Below are positions 11,534 through 19,039 of a stretch of DNA of 64,000 nt, in pieces (position 1 is the first letter of the stretch; each line of letters opens with the position of its first letter). The position numbers were made by a program, and so were the translations under genes. Source of the DNA: Microbacterium oxydans (lineage in GTDB: Bacteria > Actinomycetota > Actinomycetes > Actinomycetales > Microbacteriaceae); the NCBI RefSeq assembly GCF_000956525.1, contig NZ_JYIW01000026.1, forward strand, positions 1,054,001 to 1,118,000. The letters run 5' to 3'. Below the pieces are notes generated by a model that saw nothing but the letters and a program-made list of their open reading frames with translations, had not been told where the DNA came from and made no database searches.

Positions 11534-11558
11534 TTTGTTAGGACAGTAACCTAACAAA
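11534..11558. promoter_or_regulatory. Palindromic operator upstream of the ABC importer operon
   Basis: Perfect 9-bp arms TTTGTTAGG (11534-11542) and CCTAACAAA (11550-11558) are separated by seven bases. It stands out in the GC-rich background. The form resembles operators described for ROK-family sugar repressors in actinobacteria, but no ROK gene is nearby. It lies about 105 bp upstream of the binding-protein gene on the minus strand and about 120 bp upstream of nrtR. Confidence 0.6.
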
Positions 11559-11639
11559 ACACGCACTGGTGGACAAGCGTTCTCCGGACGCCCGCATAAC
11601 GTTTCGGACTCGGCGCAATCCGTCGTCACGAAGTCGCAC

Positions 11640-11663
11640 TAAGGGTCGCCATGACACTAAGAT
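11640..11663 (+). promoter_or_regulatory. Likely NrtR operator overlapping the -10 box of the NAD operon
   Basis: A 21-bp imperfect palindrome at 11640-11660 has half-sites TAAGGGTCG and TGACACTAA separated by CCA; 6 of 9 positions pair. The size fits the 21-bp palindromes reported for NrtR. A -10-like TAAGAT (11658-11663) overlaps its right half, so binding would block transcription. A direct repeat CACTAAG (11637, 11655) is also present. Confidence 0.45.
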
Positions 11664-11680
11664 CGATCATGGAGGTTAAG

Positions 11681-12403
11681 GTGTCTATGACTCGAACCGA
11701 GGAGATCCGCGTCGCCGTGTCGACCGTGATCCTGACGCTGCGCGCATCCGCCGGCGGTGAGCCCGGGCTGTCGCTGCCGCTCGTCCGCCGCACCCGTGAG
11801 CCGTTCGCCGACCGTTGGGCGCTCCCGGGCGGGTGGCTCACCGCCACGGAGGCTCCGGTCGACGCCTCAGCCCGAACGCTCGCCGAGACGACCGGCCTCG
11901 CCCCCAGCTATCTCGAGCAGCTGTACGCCTTCGGGGCCGTCGACCGCTCCCCCACCCGCGTCGTGTCCATCGTGTACTGGGCACTGCTGCGGCAGGACGA
12001 TGTGGTCGCGCAGAGCGCCGCCCACCTGGCATCCGGCCGCGCACCCGAGAACGTGCAGTGGTTCGATGTCGACCAGCTGCCTGAACTCGCCTTCGACCAC
12101 GCCAAGATCATCGAGTACGCACTCTGGCGACTCCGCAACAAGGTGGGGTACAGCCGCGTCGCGCATGGCTTCCTTCCAGCGGAGTTCACCCTCGCCGACC
12201 TTCGCGAGGCCTACGAGGCCATCCTCGGCAAGAGCCTCGACCCCGCCAACTTCCGCCGACAGGTCGAAGCCGGTGGCAACCTGCTCCCGACCGATCGCTT
12301 CCGCACGGGCAACCACCGTCCCGCACGCCTGTACCGCTACAACACCGATGTCGAGCTGGCCGATCGCGGCCCGCTCGGTCCCGAAGAATCGAGCACGCGA
12401 TGA
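11681..12403 (+). CDS. nrtR: NrtR-type Nudix-related transcriptional regulator of NAD synthesis
   Basis: 240 residues from GTG 11681 (GGAGG five bases upstream); ATG 11687 is an equally possible start. An ATG at 11651 is also in frame but would place the start inside the operator. Residues 8-150 form a Nudix fold whose box is degenerate (GGWLTATEAPVDASARTLAETTG), so it probably binds ADP-ribose-type ligands rather than hydrolysing them efficiently. The C-terminal part (about 150-225) is the winged helix typical of NrtR, with FTLADLREAYEAILG and the end NHRPARLYRY. It is the first gene of the NAD operon and overlaps nadA by four bases, so it should autoregulate with the whole operon. Confidence 0.9.
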   Translation: MSMTRTEEIRVAVSTVILTLRASAGGEPGLSLPLVRRTREPFADRWALPGGWLTATEAPVDASARTLAETTGLAPSYLEQLYAFGAVDRSPTRVVSIVYWALLRQDDVVAQSAAHLASGRAPENVQWFDVDQLPELAFDHAKIIEYALWRLRNKVGYSRVAHGFLPAEFTLADLREAYEAILGKSLDPANFRRQVEAGGNLLPTDRFRTGNHRPARLYRYNTDVELADRGPLGPEESSTR

Positions 12404-13734
12404 GCATCACCTTCGTCCCGACCCCGGCCGTCCCGCCGGTCGACGCCTCCGTCGATCACGCGATCCAGGACATCGTCGCCGGCACCTCCACGGATGCGAC
12501 CTGCGCGACCGATCTCGCCGCAGGCCCCTGGGACTTCGATACGCGCCCCGGGTACGGCCCCGGCTCCTCGATGGGTGACGTGATCCCCACCGGGTCGCCG
12601 CGCCAGGGCGAGCTCCCCGCCGCGTATCGCGAGGCATCCGAAGAAGAACTCGACGAGCGCGTGCGCGCTGCGAAGGCCACCCTCGGCGACCGCGTCGTGA
12701 TCCTCGGGCATTTCTACCAGCGCGAAGAGGTCGTGCGGCATGCGGACTACGTCGGCGACTCGTTCCAGCTCGCGACCGCGGCGAAGGGACGACCGGATGC
12801 CGAGGCGATCGTGTTCTGCGGGGTGCACTTCATGGCCGAGACCGCCGATCTCCTCTCCGGACCGGAGCAGGCTGTCATCCTCCCCAACCTCGCCGCCGGG
12901 TGCTCGATGGCTGACATGGCCGACATCGACCAGGTGGAGGACTGCTGGGAGCAGCTTGCAGAGGTCCTCGGAGATCTCGATGCGGAGGACGCCGATGGGC
13001 GCGTCCCCGTCATCCCCGTGACGTACATGAACTCATCCGCGGCGATCAAGGGCTTCGTCGGCCGTCACGGCGGGATCGTCTGCACCTCGTCGAACGCGCA
13101 GACGGTGCTCGAATGGGCATTCGCCCGCGGACGCCGGGTGCTGTTCTTCCCCGACCAGCACCTCGGCCGCAACACGGCGAAGGCGATGGGCGTGCCGCTC
13201 GAGCAGATGCCGATGTGGAACCCGCGCCGCCCGCTGGGCGGCTCCACCGCCGAGGAACTGCACGACTCGCGGGTGATCCTGTGGCACGGCTTCTGCTCGG
13301 TGCACCGACGCTTCACCGTCGGACAGATCGACCAGGCGCGCGCCGAGCACCCCGGCGTGCGGGTGATCGTTCACCCGGAGTGCCCGATGGAGGTCGTGGA
13401 TGCCGCTGATGAGGCGGGCTCCACCGACTACATCCGCCGCGCGATCGACGCCGCAACGGAGCCCACGGCGTTCGCCATCGGCACGGAGATCAATCTCGTG
13501 CGTCGTCTCGCCGCGCAGTACCCGCAGCACGAGATCTTCTGCCTCGACCCTGTCGTCTGCCCGTGCTCGACGATGTACCGCATCCACCCCGGCTATCTCG
13601 CCTGGGTGCTCGAAGAACTGGTCGCCGGCCGCACCCCGAACCGGATCACCGTCAGCGCGGATGTCGCCGATCCCGCACGCATCGCCCTCGAGCGCATGCT
13701 CGCCGCCAAGCCGCCGGTTCCGGTCGGTGCATGA
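12400..13734 (+). CDS. nadA: Quinolinate synthase A
   Basis: 444 residues. This [4Fe-4S] enzyme condenses iminoaspartate with dihydroxyacetone phosphate to quinolinate. Cluster-ligand cysteines are visible: Cys140 (FCGVHFMAET), Cys328 (HPECPME) and the cluster around Cys387/389 (VVCPCSTMY). A YQREEVVRHADYVGDS motif binds substrate. The N-terminal extension of about 75 residues before the core is usual for actinobacterial NadA. It is coupled to nrtR upstream and to nadB downstream by ATGA overlaps. The cysteine desulfurase at the operon's end probably supplies sulfur for its cluster. Confidence 0.97.
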   Translation: MSITFVPTPAVPPVDASVDHAIQDIVAGTSTDATCATDLAAGPWDFDTRPGYGPGSSMGDVIPTGSPRQGELPAAYREASEEELDERVRAAKATLGDRVVILGHFYQREEVVRHADYVGDSFQLATAAKGRPDAEAIVFCGVHFMAETADLLSGPEQAVILPNLAAGCSMADMADIDQVEDCWEQLAEVLGDLDAEDADGRVPVIPVTYMNSSAAIKGFVGRHGGIVCTSSNAQTVLEWAFARGRRVLFFPDQHLGRNTAKAMGVPLEQMPMWNPRRPLGGSTAEELHDSRVILWHGFCSVHRRFTVGQIDQARAEHPGVRVIVHPECPMEVVDAADEAGSTDYIRRAIDAATEPTAFAIGTEINLVRRLAAQYPQHEIFCLDPVVCPCSTMYRIHPGYLAWVLEELVAGRTPNRITVSADVADPARIALERMLAAKPPVPVGA

Positions 13735-15275
13735 TGCAGGTCATCGTCGTCGGCGCAGGGATCGCCGGTCTCACCGCCGCGCTGCACGCACATGAGTCCG
13801 GTCACAGCGTCACGATCGTGACGAAGGGCCGGCTCGGCGACGGCAGCACCCGGTACGCCCAGGGCGGGGTCGCCGGCGTCTACGGTCCGGGCGACTCGGC
13901 GGCGCAGCACGCGGCGGACACCCTCGTCGCCGGCGCAGATCTGTCGGACGCCGCGGCCGTCGAGGTGCTCGTGACGGACGGCGCCGCTCGTATCGCCGAG
14001 CTGATCGCGCGCGGCGTGGCCTTCGACCGCGACGCCGACGGCCAGCTGCTGCTCGGCCGCGAGGCGGCGCACAGCCACGCGCGCATCGTGCATGCCGGCG
14101 GCGACGCCACCGGAGCGGCGATCTCGCTGGCGCTGGCCGACGCGGTGCGATCGACGGAGATCAGGATCGTCCAGGACGCATTCCTGCTGGACCTGCTGCG
14201 GAGCGACGGTGCCGTGCGCGGCATCCGGCTGCTGATCGATGGCGACGAACGGCAGTTGGACGCGGATGCCGTGGTGCTCGCGACGGGCGGTGCAGGACAC
14301 CTGTACGCGCACACCACGAACCCCGCCGGCATCACCGGCGACGGCATCGCCGCAGCGCTGCGGGCAGGGGCGGCGGTCAGCGACCTGGAGTTCATGCAGT
14401 TCCACCCGACCGTGCTGGCGGCAGGGCCGGCGTTCCTCATCTCGGAAGCCGTGCGCGGCGAGGGTGCGACGCTGATCGATGCCGCCGGACGGCGTTTCGC
14501 GTTCGACGCGCACCCGGACGGCGAGCTCGCCCCGCGCGATGTGGTGTCACGGGCGATCGCTCGACAGGCGGTGGCACAGGGCTCTCCCGTGCGGCTCGAC
14601 GCGACCATGCTGGGCGCGGACCTGCTCGCGCGGCGCTTCCCCACGATCGACCGCGTCACCCGCGAGCGCGGATTCGACTGGGCCGGCGAGCCGATCCCGG
14701 TCACCCCTGCCGCGCACTACCTGATGGGCGGCATCGACACCGATCTCGACGGTCGCACCACGATCACCGGCCTCTTCGCGGTCGGCGAGACAGCCCGCAC
14801 CGGGGTGCACGGCGCGAACCGCCTCGCGTCGAACTCCCTCCTCGAGGGTGCCGTGTTCGGCGCGCGAGCCGCCGCCGCGCTGGGCCGCCCTTGGCCTGCG
14901 GCGTCGACGGCCGCGTTCCGGTCGCAGTTCGCGCCGCTTCCGACGCCCGCGAGCGGCAGCAATCGCGACCGGAACACCGTCGTCGAGCCGGCCGAGTTCT
15001 CGCGAGCCGCCCTGCAGCGGCTCATGTGGGAGCTGGTGGGACTGCTCAGGACGGATGCCGGACTCGGCGACGCCCTCGCGACCATCCGCGCGTGGCGAGA
15101 CCTCGTCCCCGCTCCGCGCACGCTGTCCGAGCACGAGGATGCGAACCTGCTGCTGCTCGCGGAGGCGACCACGACCGCCGCGCTCGCCCGAACCGCATCC
15201 GTCGGCGCCCATTTCCGCGTCGCGGAGCCCGTCGAATCCCCCACCGTCGAAGCCCCCGTCCTGGAGACCGTCTGA
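13731..15275 (+). CDS. nadB: L-aspartate oxidase
   Basis: 514 residues from ATG 13731, which overlaps the nadA stop. This FAD enzyme makes iminoaspartate for NadA. The dinucleotide fold is at the N-terminus (VVGAGIAGLTAAL), then the capping domain (QFHPTVLA, SEAVRGEGA) and HGANRLASNSLLEGAVFGARAA. The helical C-terminal domain contains LQRLMWELVGLLR. The oddity is the linker between FAD and helical domains: DNA 14915-14975 is a copy of the 61-bp palindrome also present at 5934-5994, read in frame to give about 20 residues (AAFRSQFAPLPTPASGSNRD and onward). The insertion lies where family members have a variable linker, so activity is probably kept. Confidence 0.96.
   Translation: MMQVIVVGAGIAGLTAALHAHESGHSVTIVTKGRLGDGSTRYAQGGVAGVYGPGDSAAQHAADTLVAGADLSDAAAVEVLVTDGAARIAELIARGVAFDRDADGQLLLGREAAHSHARIVHAGGDATGAAISLALADAVRSTEIRIVQDAFLLDLLRSDGAVRGIRLLIDGDERQLDADAVVLATGGAGHLYAHTTNPAGITGDGIAAALRAGAAVSDLEFMQFHPTVLAAGPAFLISEAVRGEGATLIDAAGRRFAFDAHPDGELAPRDVVSRAIARQAVAQGSPVRLDATMLGADLLARRFPTIDRVTRERGFDWAGEPIPVTPAAHYLMGGIDTDLDGRTTITGLFAVGETARTGVHGANRLASNSLLEGAVFGARAAAALGRPWPAASTAAFRSQFAPLPTPASGSNRDRNTVVEPAEFSRAALQRLMWELVGLLRTDAGLGDALATIRAWRDLVPAPRTLSEHEDANLLLLAEATTTAALARTASVGAHFRVAEPVESPTVEAPVLETV
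14915..14975. repeat. 61-bp palindromic element, copy 2 (inside nadB)
   Basis: Same length and both outer ends as the element at 5934-5994. The left 15 bp is identical (GTTCCGGTCGCAGTT); the right arm is AATCGCGACCGGAAC, two substitutions away. The interior is diverged. It has no stop codon in the nadB frame. Confidence 0.8.
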
Positions 15276-16126
15276 TGCTCACTGCTGCTACCCTCACCCG
15301 CGTCGTCAGCGCCGCTCTCGAGGAGGATGCCCCGTGGGGCGACCTGACGAGTGTCACCCTGATCCCGGCAGTCGCCACCGCGACCGCAGATCTCGTCGCT
15401 CGCGAACCCGGCGTCTTCAGCGGCGGCGAGGTCTTCACGTCCGCCTTCACGCTGACCGATCCAACGGTCGTGGTCGACCTGCACGTCGGCGACGGCGACG
15501 AGTTCACCCCCGGTGATGTGCTCGCCTCGGTCTCGGGCCCCGCCCGCAGCATCCTCACCGCCGAGCGCGTCGCACTGAACTTCACGCAGCGGATGAGCGG
15601 CATCGCGACCCTGACCGCCGCCTACGTGCGCGCTGTCGAGGGCACGAACGCGCGCATCGCCGACACTCGCAAGACCACCCCAGGGCTCCGCGCCTTCGAG
15701 CGCCATGCGGTGTTGTCCGGCGGCGGCAGCAACCATCGTTTCTCGCTGTCGGATGCCGTGATGGCGAAGGACAACCACCTCGCAGTCCTCACGCGTTCCG
15801 GTATCGACGTCGCGTCGGCGCTGCGCGAGGCGCTGACCAGATTGCCCCACACGACGCATGTCGTCGTCGAGGTGGATCATCTCGACCAGATCCCCGCGGT
15901 GCTCGACGGCGGTGCGCACACCGTGCTGCTCGACAACTTCTCGCTCGACGATCTGCGTGCAGGCGTCGCACTGATCGGCGATCGTGCGAACGCCGAGGCA
16001 TCCGGTGGGGTGTCGCTGGAGACCGTCGGCGAGATCGCGGCGACCGGCGTCGATGTGATCTCGGTCGGCGCGCTCACGCACTCGGCGCGCGCGCTCGATC
16101 TCGGGCTGGACGTGCAGATCGCCTGA
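15275..16126 (+). CDS. nadC: Nicotinate-nucleotide diphosphorylase (carboxylating)
   Basis: 283 residues. It converts quinolinate and PRPP to nicotinate mononucleotide, the third step of de novo NAD synthesis. Family motifs seen: ALEEDAPWGDLTS at the N-terminus, LNFTQRMSGIATLT, the substrate-binding ADTRKTTPGLRAFERHAVLSGG, and the barrel motifs VEVDHLDQ and LDNFSLDDLR. The start codon overlaps the nadB stop by one base (TGATG), and its own stop overlaps the next gene in the same way. Confidence 0.97.
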   Translation: MLTAATLTRVVSAALEEDAPWGDLTSVTLIPAVATATADLVAREPGVFSGGEVFTSAFTLTDPTVVVDLHVGDGDEFTPGDVLASVSGPARSILTAERVALNFTQRMSGIATLTAAYVRAVEGTNARIADTRKTTPGLRAFERHAVLSGGGSNHRFSLSDAVMAKDNHLAVLTRSGIDVASALREALTRLPHTTHVVVEVDHLDQIPAVLDGGAHTVLLDNFSLDDLRAGVALIGDRANAEASGGVSLETVGEIAATGVDVISVGALTHSARALDLGLDVQIA

Positions 16127-17262
16127 TGCTGTACCTCGATCACGCCGCGACTTCTCCGGTGCGTCCGGAGGTGCTCGAGGCGATGCGCCCGTACCTGACT
16201 GGCGTGTTCGGCAACCCCTCGAGCCATCACACCGCCGGCGAGGCTGCGGCGAGCGCGCTGGAGGACGCGCGAGCACGGGTCGCTCGGGTCCTGGGGATGC
16301 GCGCGGGCGATGTCATCTTCACCGCCGGCGGCACCGAGGCCAACAATCTCGCGGTCAAGGGCATCGCCCTCGCGGCGCTGGCTCGTGAGCGACGACACCT
16401 CGTGGTCTCCCCCATCGAACACGAGTCGATCCTCGAATCGGCGGAGTACCTGCGGCGCTTCCACGGGTTCGACGTGACCGAGATCGCCGTCGATGCCCCC
16501 GGGCGCATCGCCCCGGAGGCGCTGCGCGAGGCCCTCAGAGAGGACACGGCGGTCATCTCACTCGGACACGCGAACAACGAGATCGGCACGGTGCAGGATG
16601 CCGCGGCCCTCACCGCCGTCGCGCGCGCCGCCGGCATTCCGCTGCATCTCGACGCCGTGCAGTCGGCCGGCTGGATCGCCCTCCGCGACCTCGCCGCGGA
16701 TGCGATGTCGATCGCAGGACATAAGCTCGGGGCACCCAAGGGGATCGGCGCCTTGGCCGTTCGCGGGCGTGTGCCGCTGGAGCCGCTGTTGCACGGCGGC
16801 GGCCAGGAGCGCGGACGCCGGTCGGGCACCGAGAACGTGGCAGGGGCCGTGGCGCTCGCGACAGCGCTGGACCTCGCCGACGCTGAACGCGAGGCGGTGT
16901 CCGCCACGGTGGGCGCGGCGACCGCGCGCTTCATCGCCGCCGTGCTGGCCGGTGTACCGCACGCCGAGCTGACCGGTGACGCCGACCATCGCCTGCCGGC
17001 GACGGCCAGCTTCACCTTCGCGGGGACGAGCGGGGAGGCCGTGCTGCTCGAGCTCGAGCGACGCGGGGTGATCTCCTCGAGCGGCTCTGCGTGCGCTGCC
17101 GGCAGCGACGAACCGTCGCACGTGCTGCTCGCCTGCGGCATCTCGGCTGAGGTCGCCCAGACCTCGGTGCGATTCACCTTCGGTCGCGAACCGCTGCCGG
17201 AGGATGCGCCAGTGCGTCTCGCAGCCCTGGTCGCCGATGCCGTGCGGGCGGTCTCCGCCTGA
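16126..17262 (+). CDS. Cysteine desulfurase (NifS/IscS-like) of the NAD operon
   Basis: 378 residues. PLP enzyme that takes sulfur from cysteine. The PLP lysine is Lys200 (SIAGHKLGAPKG) and the catalytic cysteine is Cys323 in SSGSACAAGS. The N-terminal segment YLDHAATSPVRPEVLEAM is typical. One-base overlap with nadC makes it the last gene of the nrtR-nadABC operon. The same linkage is known in other bacteria, where the desulfurase serves the Fe-S cluster of NadA; that role is inferred here. Confidence 0.95.
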   Translation: MLYLDHAATSPVRPEVLEAMRPYLTGVFGNPSSHHTAGEAAASALEDARARVARVLGMRAGDVIFTAGGTEANNLAVKGIALAALARERRHLVVSPIEHESILESAEYLRRFHGFDVTEIAVDAPGRIAPEALREALREDTAVISLGHANNEIGTVQDAAALTAVARAAGIPLHLDAVQSAGWIALRDLAADAMSIAGHKLGAPKGIGALAVRGRVPLEPLLHGGGQERGRRSGTENVAGAVALATALDLADAEREAVSATVGAATARFIAAVLAGVPHAELTGDADHRLPATASFTFAGTSGEAVLLELERRGVISSSGSACAAGSDEPSHVLLACGISAEVAQTSVRFTFGREPLPEDAPVRLAALVADAVRAVSA

Positions 17263-17273
17263 CGCAGCGGCCA

Positions 17274-17279
17274 TAGAAT
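17274..17279 (+). promoter_or_regulatory. -10 box giving a probable leaderless mRNA (glycosyltransferase)
   Basis: TAGAAT is followed by six bases and then the GTG at 17286. There is no Shine-Dalgarno sequence, which supports this GTG as both transcript 5' end and start codon. Confidence 0.6.
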
Positions 17280-17285
17280 CGGCGG

Positions 17286-18233
17286 GTGACTGCATCCGAC
17301 CCGATCGTGACGGTGATCGTCCCAGGGCGCGACATCGCCCCCTTCGCTCCGGCCGCACTGGCCTCGCTCGTGGCGCAGACCGAGCCGCGCTGGCGCGCGA
17401 TCCTCATCGACGACGGCTCGACGGACGACACCGGACGGATCTTCGCGGATGCCGCGGCCTCCGACCCGCGCTTCACGGTCGTCCGGCACGAGGCCTCCCG
17501 TGGGCTGGGGGCCGCGCGCAACGTCGCCCTCGACCTCGTCGAGACGCCATACGTCGGCTTCCTCGACGCAGACGACGAGCTCACTCCGACCGCGCTCGCC
17601 AGGCTGACCGGCACGCTCGAGCGGACCGGCAGCGACTTCGTGGTCGGCGCGTACGTGCGCCTGCGCCCCGAGGGCGACGGCTACACCGAGGGGCGTGTGC
17701 AGCCGTGGGTCGCCGCGGCGACCGAACCGGAGCGGCTCGCCACCTCGATCGACGAGCACCCTCGAGCATCCGCCAACATCGTCGCGTGGTCGAAGCTGAG
17801 CCGCATCGAACTCTGGGACGACCTGCGCTTCCCCGAGGGCGTCGCCTATGAGGATCAGGTGGTGGCGCAGCTGATGTACACGCGGGCTCGCGCCTTCGAT
17901 GTGATCCCGGACGTCGTCGTGCGGTGGCGCGTCCGCGCCGACGGCACATCGATCACACAGGGCAAGGCGCAGCTGTCGGTGCTGCGCGACTACATCGGCG
18001 CGCTGCGCGGCGGCATCAGAGTGCTGCACGAGGCCGGCGCGGTACAGGCCGTCACCGCCCGCCTCGACCTGATCCTGGTGATGGACATCCCGCCCCTGCT
18101 CGAGATCGCCGCCTCGCACACCGATCCCTCGTACGCGCTCGAGGTCGACGCCTTCCTCGACGAGCTGCGCGCACTGCCCGAGTACGCGGACGCCGCGCCC
18201 GACCCGACACTGACCGCCGGCCTCGCCTGGTGA
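17286..18233 (+). CDS. Family 2 glycosyltransferase
   Basis: 315 residues. The GT-A fold is clear: VTVIVPGRDIAPFAPAALAS at the start, LIDDGSTDDTGRI for nucleotide binding, and the DXD-type motif in YVGFLDADDELTP (about residues 91-103). The C-terminal half (RVRADGTSITQGKAQLS) resembles cytoplasmic glycosyltransferases that build surface glycans or teichoic-acid-like polymers. No membrane helix is seen. It follows the NAD operon by 23 bases but has its own -10 box, so it is probably a separate unit. Acceptor and sugar are unknown; no polysaccharide cluster surrounds it. Confidence 0.88.
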   Translation: MTASDPIVTVIVPGRDIAPFAPAALASLVAQTEPRWRAILIDDGSTDDTGRIFADAAASDPRFTVVRHEASRGLGAARNVALDLVETPYVGFLDADDELTPTALARLTGTLERTGSDFVVGAYVRLRPEGDGYTEGRVQPWVAAATEPERLATSIDEHPRASANIVAWSKLSRIELWDDLRFPEGVAYEDQVVAQLMYTRARAFDVIPDVVVRWRVRADGTSITQGKAQLSVLRDYIGALRGGIRVLHEAGAVQAVTARLDLILVMDIPPLLEIAASHTDPSYALEVDAFLDELRALPEYADAAPDPTLTAGLAW

Positions 18234-18244
18234 CAGGAGCCATC

Positions 18245-19018
18245 ATGAACACGTTTCTCGCAGACCTCTTCTCGCTCGACGGCCGCACAGCGGTCGTGAC
18301 CGGCGGCAGCTCGGGGATCGGACGCGGCATCGCGACCGCGCTCGCCCGCGCCGGGGCTGCGACCGTGATCGTCGCCCGCGGCGAGGACCGCATCGTGCAG
18401 ACCGTCGACGAGCTGCAGTCACTCGGATGCCGCGCGGCCGGCGTCGTCGGCGACCTGAGCACCCGCGCCGGGATCCATGCCGTCGCCGATGCCGCCGTCG
18501 AACCGTTCGGCGAGCCAGACATCCTGGTGAACTCCGCCGGCATCAACATCCGGCCGAACTATGCCGAGATCACGGAGGACGACTGGGACGCGACGATGAC
18601 CGTGAACGCGCTTGCCCCGTTCCTGCTCGGGCAGCGCTACGCGACAGGGATGGCCGAGCGCGGATTCGGGCGTCTCATCCACATCAGCTCGCAGCAGGCG
18701 CATCGGGCGTTCGTCGGCAGCGGCATCTACGGCGCTTCGAAGGGCGCGGTCGAGTCGCTCATGCGCTCGGAAGCCGAGGCGTGGGGCGGCACCGGCGTCA
18801 CGAGCAACACGCTCGTGCCGGGGTTCGTGCTCACCCCGCTGAACGCCCGCCTGCAGCAGGACGCCGAGAAGGTCGCTGCCCTCGCGGCGCGCACCATGAT
18901 CGGGCGGAACGGCATGCCGGAGGACTTCGCCGCGGCGGCGGTGTTCCTCGCGGGTGCCGGCGCCGGGTACATCACCGGGCACTCGCTGTTCGTCGACGGC
19001 GGCCTCTCGGTGCACTGA
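18245..19018 (+). CDS. SDR family oxidoreductase
   Basis: 257 residues from ATG 18245, with AGGAG upstream; a GTG at 18230 is a possible alternative start. Classical short-chain dehydrogenase: cofactor motif TGGSSGIG (about 17-24), NAG-like segment NSAGIN, catalytic HISSQQ and YGASKGA with the Tyr-X-X-X-Lys pair, and the C-terminal ITGHSLFVDGG. The composition resembles gluconate 5-dehydrogenase and 3-oxoacyl-reductase-like members, but the substrate cannot be assigned. It starts 11 bases after the glycosyltransferase stop and is likely co-transcribed. Confidence 0.92.
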   Translation: MNTFLADLFSLDGRTAVVTGGSSGIGRGIATALARAGAATVIVARGEDRIVQTVDELQSLGCRAAGVVGDLSTRAGIHAVADAAVEPFGEPDILVNSAGINIRPNYAEITEDDWDATMTVNALAPFLLGQRYATGMAERGFGRLIHISSQQAHRAFVGSGIYGASKGAVESLMRSEAEAWGGTGVTSNTLVPGFVLTPLNARLQQDAEKVAALAARTMIGRNGMPEDFAAAAVFLAGAGAGYITGHSLFVDGGLSVH

Positions 19019-19039
19019 CCCGCAGGGGTCGCCCTCGCC

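Noticed and set aside
8693..11554. Very long open frame (over 950 codons) on the plus strand, opposite the ABC importer genes
   Set aside because: It is antisense to three well-supported genes and is Arg/Glu/Val-rich without any domain; long antisense frames are expected in GC-rich codon-biased DNA.
16227..18119. Long minus-strand open frame across the desulfurase and glycosyltransferase genes
   Set aside because: Low-complexity Arg/Ser/Ala translation antisense to clear genes, with no RBS or family motif.
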